This document shows positions 1 to 11,700 of a stretch of DNA of 64,000 nt, one piece after another. Source of the DNA: Nelumbo lutea. Taxonomy: Eukaryota > Streptophyta > Magnoliopsida > Proteales > Nelumbonaceae. The notes beneath the pieces were generated by a model. The model made no database searches. It was not told the origin of the DNA and saw nothing but the letters and a program-made list of their open reading frames with translations. The position numbers were made by a program, and so were the translations under genes. Numbering within the stretch: the first letter of the stretch is position 1; every line of letters starts with the position of its first letter. The stretch spans positions 64,289,655 to 64,353,654 of the forward strand of contig JAKGHH010000005.1 in the NCBI GenBank assembly GCA_022828595.1, given 5' to 3'.

Positions 1-645
1 ACAATTCCTCTCTTGAAAAACTCCTCAAACACCCACAAGAGATCATCTTTCAAGATATCCCAACAATCCTGATAAAAATCCATTGTAAACCCATCCAACC
101 CTAGAGCTTTTGTTCTATCCATAGAAAACAACCTCCTTGATCTCTTCTATATTAAAGCTTCTTTCCATCCTTCTCCTGTTCTCCACCCCTACATCTGGCC
201 AATCCAAACCTTCTACCCACACCCTTCTACTCACAGGCCTTCTTAGAATAGATTTAAAGTGCTCCACACAGGTCCTAGCAATCTCCTCTTGCTGTACTAA
301 CTCAACTCCATCTGCTACCAATTTGGAGATAAAGTTCTTCCTTCTCCTACCATCTGCTAGAGAGTGGAAATACCTAGTGTTTCTATTTCCCTCTTGCAAC
401 CATTTACACCAAGATTTTTGCCTCCAGCTAATTTCCTCCTTGTGCAGGCAGTCCTCTAGCTGTCTTCTCAATTCTCTCCTGAGGTCATTGTCATCCTCTC
501 CAAATTCTCCCCTTTCCTCTTTAAAGTCAAGGCTTTCAATCTTCTTCATCAAGTCTCCCTTTCTTTCTTCTGTCCTCCCAAACTCCATCAAATTCCACTC
601 CTTGATTCTTGCTTTCAAGAATTGTAGTTTCTTATGTAATCTCAT
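1..645 (-). pseudogene. LINE A ORF2, linker and start of reverse transcriptase
   Basis: Reading from 645 to 115: a Lys/Glu-rich helical linker, then WCKWLQEGNRNTRYFHSLAD and NFISKLVADG, the conserved block just upstream of the L1 reverse transcriptase. It ends at a stop where related copies read FSMDRSKAPGPDGF. The continuation to position 1 matches in other frames (GFTMDFYQDCWDI-like). Catalytic motifs are outside the window. Confidence 0.75.
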
Positions 646-659
646 CCTCTCCTACTCCA

Positions 660-1468
660 CCAACGGGTTACACTCATGCCACCACTCCCTCACTTTGTTA
701 GGAAACCCTGGATGAAGTAACCACATATTTTCAAATCTAAAGGGGGTAGGACCTCCACACCTTCTTTCCTCCTTACATAACACTATGGGCCAGTGATCCA
801 AGGTCACCCTTGGGAGAGCTCTAGCATCCAAGGTTCCCTAATGTTCTTCCCAATCCAAAGAGAGCATGAATCTATCCAACTTAGAGCAAATGGGTCTAGA
901 TTGGAGATTTGACCATGTAAATGCCTTATGTGCTAGGGGAATCTCTTTAAGCTCAAAGGAATCCACAAAACTGTTAAACTTCCTCATGCTTTTTGTCACC
1001 CTCTAGTTAATCTTATTGGATTCTTCCGAGAATCTAATCACATTGAAATCCCCATCCAAGCACCAAGGCCCATCCCACAACCCTCTAACATCAGCCAGTT
1101 CCTCCCACAGCTCCTTTCTCTCTCTGTAGTCATTTGGTCTATAAACATTTGTGAGCACCCAAATAATCATCCTCTTGCTGCTTAAACTTCATGGAAACCG
1201 AGTACTTTCCGATCAACTCCTCCAAACCTTCAACCACATCCCTCTTCCACATTGTTACAACCCCCCCGAAAGCACCCCACGATGGAACCGCCACCCAGCT
1301 AATCCCCCTGGCTTTCAATACACTCCTTGCCCATTTGTCATTAAACTCCATTCTCTTAGACTCTTGCAACAGCAAAATGTCTGGGTCATACCATCTTATT
1401 ACCTCTTTTATTGTTGCTCTCTTCTTCGCACTCCCAATTCCCCTCACATTCCAGCTAAGAATCTTCAT
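660..1468 (-). pseudogene. LINE A ORF2, AP endonuclease domain, broken
   Basis: Starts MKILSWNVRGIGSAKKRATI and runs through DILLLQESKR, the typical N-terminus of plant L1 ORF2 endonuclease, which nicks the target to prime reverse transcription. The clean reading ends at 1139. Further matching segments (a GGDFNVIRF-like region around 1060-1000 and an SDHWP-like region around 800) continue in shifted frames. The start codon is the first Met of the conserved motif. Confidence 0.75.
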
Positions 1469-1759
1469 TCCGCTTATTTTTTACAAACCCCTTGCCACCT
1501 ACCCGCTACTTTCCCCCTTTCCTTCTATCTCCTTTTACCTCGAGCTTCTTGTCTCCTTCTACATCTCTCTTCAATCTCTCTACTTCACTCAACCCCCTCT
1601 TCTTTTTATGATCTGCATCTTCCTCTTCTGTAAACTTTCTTTCAACTCGTTCAAATCTTCCAGCCTACAGCCCAACTTCCCTATAAATTCTGCTATCGTG
1701 TCTTCTCTCACCGATTCCACCACCCCTACCCTTCCTACAGAATCCCCTTCATCTCTGTC

Positions 1760-4218
1760 CACCTACCTTTCCTTCCTCTCCTCTAGTCCCACCTCAGTTC
1801 TTTCCTCTCCAACCTTCCTCCTCTTAATGTTACCTCCCTCCTTCCTTGCTTTCTCCCCATAATTCTCTCCATCTCTACCCTCATTCCTTTCCCTCCTCTC
1901 CACTAACCCCTCCTCCCCTTCCCTCCTCCAAATCAGCTCCCCTTCCACATCCTTAAACACTCTTTCAATGATTTCCCACACTTTTCCACTCCTAAACCTT
2001 TCTTCCCGCACCTTCCCACAATCCTTCCTTCCCCTATCCCCCTCCTCAGAGAGCACGCCTACTAGCTCGGCTGCATATTCATGGGCTACATACAGGACAT
2101 GGTACAGGAACGGAATCTGGAACCGAAGACACATGAGACACATTAGTAGCACAAACCGAAATCACATGGTTACCTAGGACTGATGGACAAGCTAGAATAG
2201 GACCGCTCCCAACCTCCTTCTCTTGTTCCGGAGGTTGGTAAACAATTATCTTCCTGAGTTGGTTGGGAAGTACTTCTGTCCTTTGGTCAACCTGGTGATC
2301 TTTCCACTCTACCCCTGGGTCACCCCTAGATGACGTATTCCTGCTCTGCTTCCGATTCTCCTGGTTTTCCCCTTCTGATAAACCTTGCGCACTCTGTGGT
2401 CTTGGGAGTGAGATAAGCCGATTGCAGTCTTCACCCAGGAATAATCTTGAAATATTCCACCCTTCCATATCACCTCCAGCACAGTTGCCTTCATCGTTTA
2501 CACTGCCCACACTAGAGCCATCAACAGAAAGGTCCTCCGATTCATCATCACATTCACTGCACTGCACCCAACCTTCAAACTTCTCTTTCTTCTCTTCAAT
2601 TCTTCCCCTAGTGAAACTTGGCGTCGGCCTCTCTAAGAAGCCTCGCACGGGGCTAAGCTCCTTCAAACTTCGTCGGGAGACCCACTGTAACGCCCTCTTC
2701 TTTTCTGGTTTCCGACGCTGCGCGCATTCCCCCCTTTGGCTCACGGTTGGGGACGATGATAGACCATAACCGATGTCTATCATAGTCGAAACCCCAGTCG
2801 TGTTTCTTTAAAGGCTCACGCGCCTTTTTAACAAGCTAGGTCGGACCCACTAACTTGTTTGGGCCTTTAAGAATTTTGCTTTGGTCCATTCTTAAACACC
2901 CGCGAGCTCACGTGACTTTTAAGGTGGTCACGCACGTCCAACCCCGGCCTTGGTTTGGTTTTAACAGGTCTAAGTTCGGTTCATCCTTGGACCGACCCCT
3001 TTTCCTTGTTCAAAAAAGTCTTGGCGCCGGTTACAACCTATGCAAAGGACCTACCACTCTCCAGACTGTTCACTTCTTCCACACGCGAAAATCCTACCCC
3101 TTGCCTACTACCCTTTTGTTTCTCCAGCAAATGTTTTTCCATTTTAGTGAAAGTGCTTTTCTTGTTTGAATCCTCCAACCCTTTCTTGCCACGCAGCTCT
3201 TCTTCTTCAACCTTCTCATCTTCCTCCCTACGAGCCTATTTCCAGAGCATCAATTCAGTGGATGAAGCCAGCCACACTGAGTAGCAATGCCTTTCGACTA
3301 ATACCTCTATCTTCCAAGGAATCTCCTCAGGTTTTACTCCATTCAATAAAATGGAAGTTGAACGAAGTCTCCCCAAAAGGCACCTCCTAGTGATCCTCCA
3401 CACATCAAAGCAATGGATTTAGCAGTTTCTTGCTTCCACAAGTGAAAGGGAAGACCTAAAAGACGCACCAACACTCCATCTTCAACAAAGAAATCTTTGG
3501 AGTTTGATCCCAAACACCATCTTGAAACTATGAAATTTCCAAGTTTAGCTTGGATATTTAAAGCCTCAACTTCTACTCTGTTCTCAAGCAGATCCAGCAA
3601 AGCCTTGTCCTTCTCAAAAGGTGTTAAAATAAATGTGCTCTTCAACTTTAAACTTGTTGTTAACAGATCTGCAACTTTCCTCCAGTCAAGATGGGAGCTG
3701 AAGCTTTAACTATCAGTTTACTTTCCCAATCACCTCTCTGTATGTTTACTCCAATTCTGTAATTACCTACCCCAACTATCACTAAAAGAGTCTCTTGCTT
3801 AATATTGTTCACCATACTACTAGAACTGCTTATCTTCCTTTTTACTATTGCCTCTCTTTTAGCACTCAGGCGTTTCAGCAGTTCACATAGGGCTCCATGA
3901 ACTGCCCTTCCAGCCCTGACTCTTCCTTCTGGAAAGCAGATCATCTGCTTTCTACCCTTTCCAAAAAATTCTGTCAAGGAGATAAAATAACCTTTAAGGT
4001 TTCTCTTACACTCTACAACAAACCCTTCTTCCAGTTTCTGAGAGAAGCTTTCCAACTATTTTGCTTGCCTTGTTACTTGCACCTTCCACAAACTCCTTGA
4101 GCCCTTCAATTACCCCCAACCCTTCTAGCAGCACCATCCCTCTCTTTGCTTCCCTGATTTCAAGCCCTTCAATCTTCAAAGCTTTTTTCCAACGGCCTAC
4201 CTCCACAAATTCTCTCAT
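1760..4218 (-). pseudogene. LINE A ORF1 (DUF4283-type nucleic-acid-binding), broken
   Basis: Disjoint minus-strand reading pieces: 4218-4006 (starts MREFVEVGRW), 4055-3660, 3645-3343 (LVRLLGLPFHLWKQE, the core pattern of the DUF4283 domain of plant L1 ORF1), 2783-2079 (low-complexity linker) and 2152-1763 (Arg/Glu/Lys-rich tail). ORF1 protein binds element RNA to form the transposition particle. At least four frame changes are needed to join the pieces, so this copy is dead. The 2800-3330 stretch between pieces has no readable frame. Confidence 0.6.
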
Positions 4219-4380
4219 CTCAGTTCCTCACCCTCTCACCCTCTCACCCTCTCAGCAACCTTCTCATTGCTTCACACTCTCAACCTCTCACCCTCCCCTC
4301 TTTTGTCTAAGCCTTCCACTCTCCAGCTTTGTAGAAAATCATTTGAAGACCTTGGAAAGCACCATGAGAGGTTAAAACCT

Positions 4381-5544
4381 CCACAAAAATAATTAAATAG
4401 CTCTCTGGTCAAGGGACAGTGAATAAAAAGATTTAAACAAAAAATGTCTTGTTTAAATCATTTCTTACTACTTCAATCCTTGTCCGTTTCAGTCGACCCC
4501 TAGCTCTTCTAGCCCCTTCAAGTAATAGATCACTTCTTACGGGTGCTGTAGATGGTCTTATATGCACATGAGCAAACCATCTCAGTCTGCTTTCTTTCAT
4601 TTTATCACCTATTGGAGCTCCTCGTAGGTTCCTTCAAATGACTTCATTCTCACCCTGCCCCAATCTGGTCTAAATTAAAGACTAAAAAATTAGGATGTAC
4701 TCTGTTCATGGTTGTGTTCATGCTTCAGCTGGTTCCAGAACAAGAGATTTTGTTTCATATTCAGATATATTATATTGGCAGTTCTGGAACTGGCAATCCA
4801 TGGTTCCAAAACTAGCAAACTCCCCTTTTTTCAACATGCCAATGGTGTTCTAAACCAAAATTCATGGTTTACTGATATAAGTATGACAAGACAATTATAT
4901 AGGTCTTTTTTCAACATGCCCACATAAGCGACATGTAGCATTTTGATTTTCCCATACTGGAGTCATGTTTGTACCGCCCTCTAAATTGGGTTGTGTGCAT
5001 AGTAGTGTTAGAGACCCAACAAGGGGTATTTCCACTTCAGGTGTCTTATGTGGTGTCTAGTGGAGCTTATGTGTTAAACCATAATAAACAGTTGTGCATT
5101 GAGTTGTGTGCAAAACACCTTACTTTCCCAATTTTTAATGCTATAAATCAATTACAAATGTTGAGACTTCAACCCACCACAGTACCAAACACCATCATAG
5201 TGTGCCTCAGATCATAAATAAATCTCTAGTATTAATTTATTTTACTCAACAATGACCATACAACCAAAAGCAAGTAGCGAAGGCACATGTATAGATGAGT
5301 CACACAATCAATACTCACATTGTAGTTCAATAAAAGAACCACAAAAAGAACAACCTCATTTGTAGTTTTTGGTTAAAAAAATGCATTGTTTTCTGAAAAA
5401 GTTGGTACATTTTTTGAACCATACCACCCTTTTTAGAACCATGGAACAACACCTCAGATGGCTATTATTAATTGAACAAAACTCTGATCAAAGATAGGAA
5501 TAGGACTGATGTGGACACAGAATCAAAACATTGCTAATCCATAA
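4381..5544. other. Intronic stretch without recognised gene
   Basis: No plausible coding frame, no SEC3 exon and no element with clear ends. Short plus-strand readings at 4712-5217 have no recognisable similarity and look like chance. Confidence 0.5.
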
Positions 5545-5642
5545 GGCTCAGTTTGGAAGGAGTACAAATACATACAAAACAACACAAAATACAAGGTTTT
5601 GCACTCTACATATTTGTATTTGTACTCCTTCCAAACTGAGCC
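5545..5642. mobile_element. Miniature Tourist-like MITE, 98 bp
   Basis: Perfect 27-bp terminal inverted repeats (5545-5571 and 5616-5642, beginning GGCTCAGTTTGG) flank a 44-bp centre. Both sides carry the trinucleotide TAA (5542-5544, 5643-5645). A TAA/TTA duplication with a GG-C-GTTTGG-like end is the signature of PIF/Harbinger-derived Tourist MITEs. It is non-coding and mobilised in trans. Confidence 0.75.
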
Positions 5643-5645
5643 TAA

Positions 5646-6623
5646 GGTTCATTATCTGATGAATGGTGTGGATTGGGCAGAAGATTCATCATTCCTCCAC
5701 ATAGCTAAAATAGCAAGTCATGTGGCATGCTCCCTACTTGACCTGATTAAAAAACCTTTTCTCTATATGTTACTTATGTTATCATTGATCAGGAGACTGG
5801 AAAATGATAGCCCACCTCACAACAACTCAAGACAGTAAGGAAGTATTCGTGCACTCATATAGTATCATTCCTCAGGATAATAGAAAATGATAAGCCACCT
5901 CATACCAACTCCAAGTATCATAAATACTTTTTTTATCAAGCACTATAGACCAATCCCTTCAGCTTCTACCCAGCAGATAGCATAAAGAAAGTTTCCTCCA
6001 ACACCAAGGCACACCAAAAAATGATCTCCACATTGGTCATTTAGAAAGCTTTATGCACCATTTCCATGAGTCCACTACCTCAATCAAACAAAAGAATACT
6101 TTATGACTTCACCCATTCCCCAATTTTCAATTCTTAATACAGCCTTCAATGTTCTATTGGTTTCTTGGGCATCTCCTCTTTAAGTTCACTTTGATATATT
6201 TGATGAGTTAAAGGGAATTATTTATGCCTGACATCATGAGAAGCTACTAGATTGACCAACCTGTGGAAGCTTGCCAATTCCCCTGACAAGATTGAGGAAT
6301 TAAAAGAAAACTAGATAGGATTTTCAAAAAATTCCTATTTTGATAAAAGGCATAACCTATTAAAATGTACAGAGATGATAGTATGTAAAACTAGAGAGGA
6401 AGAACCAGGCCATTGAAGAATCCTGAGACAATTTTTATGTCACTCAACTAGTCCTGACTTCTGACCTAGTCCTACCATCATCCAACTCAACAGGTTTTTG
6501 AACATTACACAATTACCTACAACATTTGTCACATTATATTTTTCTTTGTTCAAGAATAGGAAAACAACATCAACAAGGAAAAGACAGCACATAATGTATG
6601 ATACAATAGATGCTAGTACTTAC
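5646..6623. other. SEC3 intron, no feature recognised
   Basis: AT-rich sequence directly downstream (in gene sense) of the last visible SEC3 exon. No coding frame or repeat end is recognised. Confidence 0.5.
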
Positions 6624-6705
6624 AAATTTTGTGTAAGCCTGATCAACCAAGTCCCTAGATTGTCCTTGAATATACTGCTCCATACGTGTTGCAAGGGTTG
6701 CAAAT
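6624..6705 (-). CDS. SEC3: SEC3 exon n (last visible)
   Basis: 82 bp, acceptor AATAG, donor GTAAGT. Encodes [19 protein letters not shown] through DQAYTKF. The preceding intron is 8,031 bp and holds three LINE copies. The next exon should begin with VSIMFVTL; no such sequence is found down to position 1, so it lies beyond the window or is lost. Confidence 0.93.
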
Positions 6706-6947
6706 CTATTCATAAATGACACAGAAGAAATTAGATATAGACCAGCCCAAGAAAACCACTGTATAGAAAATAGATTTATAACATACTTATGACTTACTGA
6801 AAAAAAGAAGCAACCATTCCATACAATAGAATACCATGTTATCAGCATAAGTTTAGACCTTGAACAGCAACCAAAGAGTAATTAATGCACCTGCACCTGT
6901 GACCTAGAAGAATCCCAAGCTCCTAATGGAGAAATAATAGATCCATC

Positions 6948-7572
6948 ATTTTTTTTTGGAAAAAGGTAAGGTGATGTATTAAACCACAAAAAGTATGAAG
7001 GATATACAATCAGCCCAATTCCCTGTACAATGAGAAACTGTACTAAAGGAAAACCCCTGAAACTCAAAACACAAAAACTGAGCTAGTAGGCATTTACATA
7101 CAGAAAACTATCCAAGAATGAGCTCTGTCAAAAAAAGAACATGTATATCTGGAATTCTGGATTTGAAAAGTGGGTGATTAGCTAGCCACGAACACAGCAT
7201 GCCCATGATATTTTTAAGAACTTCCTCTTTTGAATTTTGACGCCCTTCAAATATTCTCTGATTCCTTTCATGCCAAACTGCCCAGAACACAGCTGCAGGT
7301 ATAGTGTTCCATACAAGTCTTCAAGCCTTACTTAGACCCTTTAACTGCCAAGCAAACAGAAGGCTGTTCACATCAGGTGGAAAATACACCTTCACCCCAA
7401 ACAAATCCAAAATTTTCCCCCAAATCCAGTGGGTGAGATCACAGTGGATCGGGAGGTGATTAGAGGTTTCTGTTCTTTTTTTACACAGAACACATCTTTC
7501 ATCCTGCACTTGAATGCCCCTTCTGACTAGGTTTTCTCTAGTCTGTATTCTGTCCAGTACCGCTGACCACAC
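6948..7572 (-). mobile_element. 5'-truncated LINE B with target-site duplication
   Basis: A 3' L1 fragment starting with an oligo(T) run (the poly(A) tail on the minus strand) and ending inside the zf-RVT region. A 16-bp direct repeat, AAATAATAGATCCATC, lies at 6932-6947 and at 7573-7588, which fixes both ends. Coding traces: 7587-7321 (RCVLCKKRTETSNHLPIHC, a zinc-binding reverse-transcriptase tail) and 7290-7108 (FWAVWHERNQRIFEGRQN). Classic target-primed insertion of a truncated copy into the SEC3 intron. Confidence 0.88.
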
Positions 7573-7588
7573 AAATAATAGATCCATC

Positions 7589-8703
7589 TAAATTATTTAA
7601 AAAAAAAGCTTATTCACTACAGATTAGCCTTGGGCTATTGCTTTTCAGATCCTCCCAGTGTATTTTGAGGGGCATTTGCACCCATCCAATTGTGTTCATT
7701 ATTTTTTGGGAGATACTCTTCCCTCTTTTTACTGATGAAATATTTGTACTTCATGCTACCAGGAAAAGGTTAATAAATTAAGATATTTGTGCAATATAAA
7801 ACATATGGCAATGCAAAGAAGAGATACAAACATAAGAGTTATTGACATTATAATGCTAATCTCTTGAATTATTAAGTTCAGATAATCTTCATTCACAATG
7901 GTTCTGTTTCACAACCATAGAGAATTAAAAAAAATAAATAAAAAAGAAAAAGGAAGGACAGCTAAACAATATGAAAGCTTCTGGAGCATCATGTCACCCT
8001 CAAGCTAATGGAGTCTTCAAGACTTCTAGGAGAAGTTGGACATTCCCGTAATGCCTCAACAGCTCAACTCAAGGGTATTAGAAATACCAAAGGAGCTCAC
8101 ATGGTGAAAATCCCAGGGACCTATACAACTAAAGGAACTTTAAAAGCTCAAAGCTACAACTCTTTTTAGCACTACCATAAAAGTTAAAAGGAGTCCATTA
8201 CATGCATGATGTGGCATCATCATAAAGCAAATGAACATGACAATGTTTATGCAATTACACATATTACATTTACCAGACACTCAAAAGAATTTTTTACCAT
8301 CATAACAAGAAAAACATTGAAGTACAAGGTGTTTATATATTAAAGATAATATGATCACCCCATACAAGATTTCCACGTTGCTTTCAAAAGATATCTGATC
8401 TGAATTGCAAAATTCCCTTAGATAAAAGACCCAATCCACTATTAAAATAGCTCACATCCAAACACAATTCTGCTAGCAGTGTTGCATGGACAAAAACACA
8501 GGAACCAAAATCCTACATGAGAGTGGCACTCTGACAAAGCAAGATGAAAAAATAAGGATTCATAGAGATGTTTATTCAAAAGTATAAACTATTAAACAGT
8601 CAGTTTTCAAATTTAGCAATAATATAGCTAAACAAAAGGTTTTAAAACTTTATCTTTGTTACTAAATAGTGGTTTTCTTGAGAACATGGCATTCATTGAT
8701 GCA
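7589..8703. other. SEC3 intron, no feature recognised
   Basis: AT-rich sequence with no supported coding frame, terminal repeat or RNA gene. Confidence 0.5.
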
Positions 8704-11700
8704 TTTTTTTTTTTATCAATAACCACAGATTTCATTAATAATGAAATAAAATTACAAGGAAAAGGAGCTAAGGAATCTTAACTTCCCAAGGTATGGGAAT
8801 ACATCCAACTGAAAAACACAAAAAATTACAACTGAGCCCAGAATCCAGAAGCCCTATTAACCCTTGCCTAGCTAATCCATCAGCAAAGGAATCGGTATTT
8901 CTCTTTACCCAAGTACACTGGACTTCCATATCTTTGATCAGCCATTTGAACTTTCTCTTTTCATTGCCGTAGCTCCACATCTTAGAAGTGTCTTCTTTTA
9001 ACCAGTCCACTACAATCACAGAATCTCCTTCTATAATCAGTTTCTTAACATTAAGTTCTTTGGCCCTTTACACCCCTTCCAAGGCTGCTAACACCTCAGC
9101 CCTCAAAGAGTCTCCCACTCCAATTGGGCCAGAGAACATAGCTATTACATAACCTTTCTCATCTCTTAGTGCCCCCTCAATACCCGAAGGCCCTAGATTC
9201 CCCATGCTACTACCATCAAAATTTAGTTTGATAAAATCAGGAGGTGGAGGGTTCCAATTGAGATTCGAAGTCTTCTTGCTTGAGACTGAGCTAGCAATTT
9301 CTTTCCATTTTCTTAACATATCATCTGTTGAAAAATCTGTGAACTCATTCATTGTCTTCAGCCAGTGTATTACCCTTATATGAATCACTTCTACCATAGT
9401 TTCCAAACCTCTCTCCTTTTCTGAAAAGATCCTTGCATTTCTTTCTTCCCATATTGTCCAACAAACAGCAGCTCTCACGCATCTCCACATGATTCTTGAT
9501 CTTTTTGTTGAGCATTCAATAGAAGAAGAGGAAAGCAAACTTTTGCACATTAGTTGGGGATATCCACCTGCACCCAAACAAAAAAGCAAACCAATCCCAA
9601 ATATTTTTGCCAAAACACAGGATATTAGTAAGTGGTAACCAGACTCACCAGCAGCTTTGCATAGAACACACCAGTGTGGAGATAAACAGCTATTGGGTCA
9701 TTTTCTTTGAAGTAAATCACCTGTGTTAATTCTTTCTAGGAAAGCTTCCCAACCCTTGGAGGTATAGGTTGACACCACACTTCCTTGACAGGGATAGACA
9801 AACCAATAGGAATTTCCGGTTGTATTAGGGCTTTAAAGAAGGAGGCACAAGTAAAGGATCCGGAAGGAGACAAAGTCCAAATCCTACTATCTATCTTTGT
9901 AGGCTCCAAGAAAATCCCATCAAGGATGGACAAGAGAGTTGAAATACTATCCAGTTCTATGTCCCTGAGTGCTCTTCTCAAACCCAAGTTCCATCCAAAC
10001 CCAGAATTTGAATTTGAGGAAACAAGGAAAGTGGCAATTGGTTCATTTTTGAAAGTGGAGATTGCAAATAAAACCGGAAATTGGTCTTTCAAAGAGAGAC
10101 TCCCCAACCCAAACATGTTCCCAAAACTTTATGAGGTTACCCGAGTGCAAGTCATACCTGATCCAAGGAGAGAAAATAGGCAAAATAGCTTGGATTGATT
10201 TCCAGAGTGATGCTCTTGTAGCCATAGCCAGAATCCCAGAGTCCCAACCATTCTCTACAAGCCCGTGAATACTACAAATTATCTTAGTCCACAGTTTCTC
10301 CTTCTCCAATGAAAACCTCCACAACCATTTCCCTAACAAAACCAAGTTCCTCTTCCTTAAGTTCCCAATACCTAGCCCTCCATCCTGCTTACTCCTACAC
10401 ACCATCTCCCATCTAACCCTATGATCCTTTTTTTCCTCCCCTAGCTCCCACAGGAAGTCTCTCATTAGCTTTTTCCAACTTGCTAGCCACCCCTGCAGGC
10501 ACCTTAAAAACTGAAAGGTAATAAATGGGAAGATTAGCTAGAGTAGACCTAATTAAGGTGATTCTTCCTCTAAGAGAGAGATAGTTTTTCTTCCAAGAAG
10601 CAAGTCTTTTCAAACCTCTCCACTACTGGAATCCAAAAACTTCATTTTTGAGGATTATCTCCTAGGGGAAGACCAAGATAAATTAGAGGCCAACTCGACA
10701 CTTCACAACCCAAAATATTTGCACACTCAAGGATCTCACTTTCCCCCATATTCACACCCACAACACAACTTTTATCAAAATTTACTTTTAGATTCGACAT
10801 TTGCTCAAAGAGTTGTACTATAAGTTTCACATTCCTGATCCAATTCATGTCCCCTCCCTCACAAAAAAGAATCGTATCATCTGCAAACTGCAAATGTGTG
10901 AGTGGTATGTTCTCCCTACCTACTCTCCACCCTTTGGTTAGACTTCTAGAATTTGTCCTAGAGATCAATCTCCCTAAGACATCATCAACCAAGGTGAACA
11001 AGAAAGGAGAAAGGGGGTCTCCTTGTCTTATTCCCCTCAAAGCTGGGAAGAAGTCCACCACCGTTCCATTCACCAAAATAGAGTAGTGGCAAGTCCTAAT
11101 ACACCTTAAAACCCACCTGCACCATCTATCTCTGAACCCAAAGTTGATCATCACCTCCAACAGAAAGGACCAGTCTACCAAATCATAAGCTTTTTCCAAA
11201 TCTAGCTTACAAACAACACCCTTTTTCCTTGATTTCTTAAAGTCCTCCGCACACTCATTTGCTATAAGTATTTGATTGATTATTTTCCTTCCCCTCACAA
11301 AAGCCCCTTGGTTATTTGATATAATGGTATTGAGTACTTGTCTAATCCTAAGGGACAAAACCTTCACAATGATCTTATATAGACTATTAACTAGACTGAT
11401 AGGTCTATAATCCCTTGGATGTGTTGCCTCTCTCTTCTTGGAAACCAAAGCAATGAATGTGGAATTCAACCCTGAATTAATCACTCCTCTTCTGTGGAAC
11501 TCATCAAAGACTGGCATTAAATCTTCTTTCAAAATCTCCCAACAGTCTTGATAAAATGCCATCATAAAACCATCTGGGCCTGGAGCCTTTGACCTATCCA
11601 TAGAAAATACTGCTTCATTTACTTCCTCCACCTCAAAATTTCTCTCTAACCATTCCCTATCTTCTAAACTTAGGTTTTGCCATTCCATATCCTCAATCAA

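Larger units (their letters stand above)
1..4380 (-). mobile_element. L1-type LINE A, 5' half, runs off window
   Basis: Minus-strand plant L1 element. ORF1 remnants occupy about 4218-1760 and the endonuclease plus start of reverse transcriptase occupy 1468-1. The 3' part lies beyond the window edge. The outer 5' boundary is uncertain: coding similarity begins at 4218 and a pyrimidine-rich, presumably 5' untranslated, stretch with three copies of CACCCTCT (4227-4254) continues to about 4380. Reading frames are repeatedly broken. Confidence 0.8.

Noticed and set aside
1191..1862. Long plus-strand reading of 223 codons, Ser/Pro/Leu-rich
   Set aside because: Antisense of the LINE A endonuclease/ORF1 region; composition follows the pyrimidine-rich complement and there is no recognisable domain.
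4712..5217. Two plus-strand ORFs of 71 and 82 codons
   Set aside because: No similarity recognised, AT-rich, no supporting context; likely chance.
9785..10198. Plus-strand reading of 137 codons
   Set aside because: Mirror of LINE C ORF2; the minus strand carries the conserved L1 motifs.
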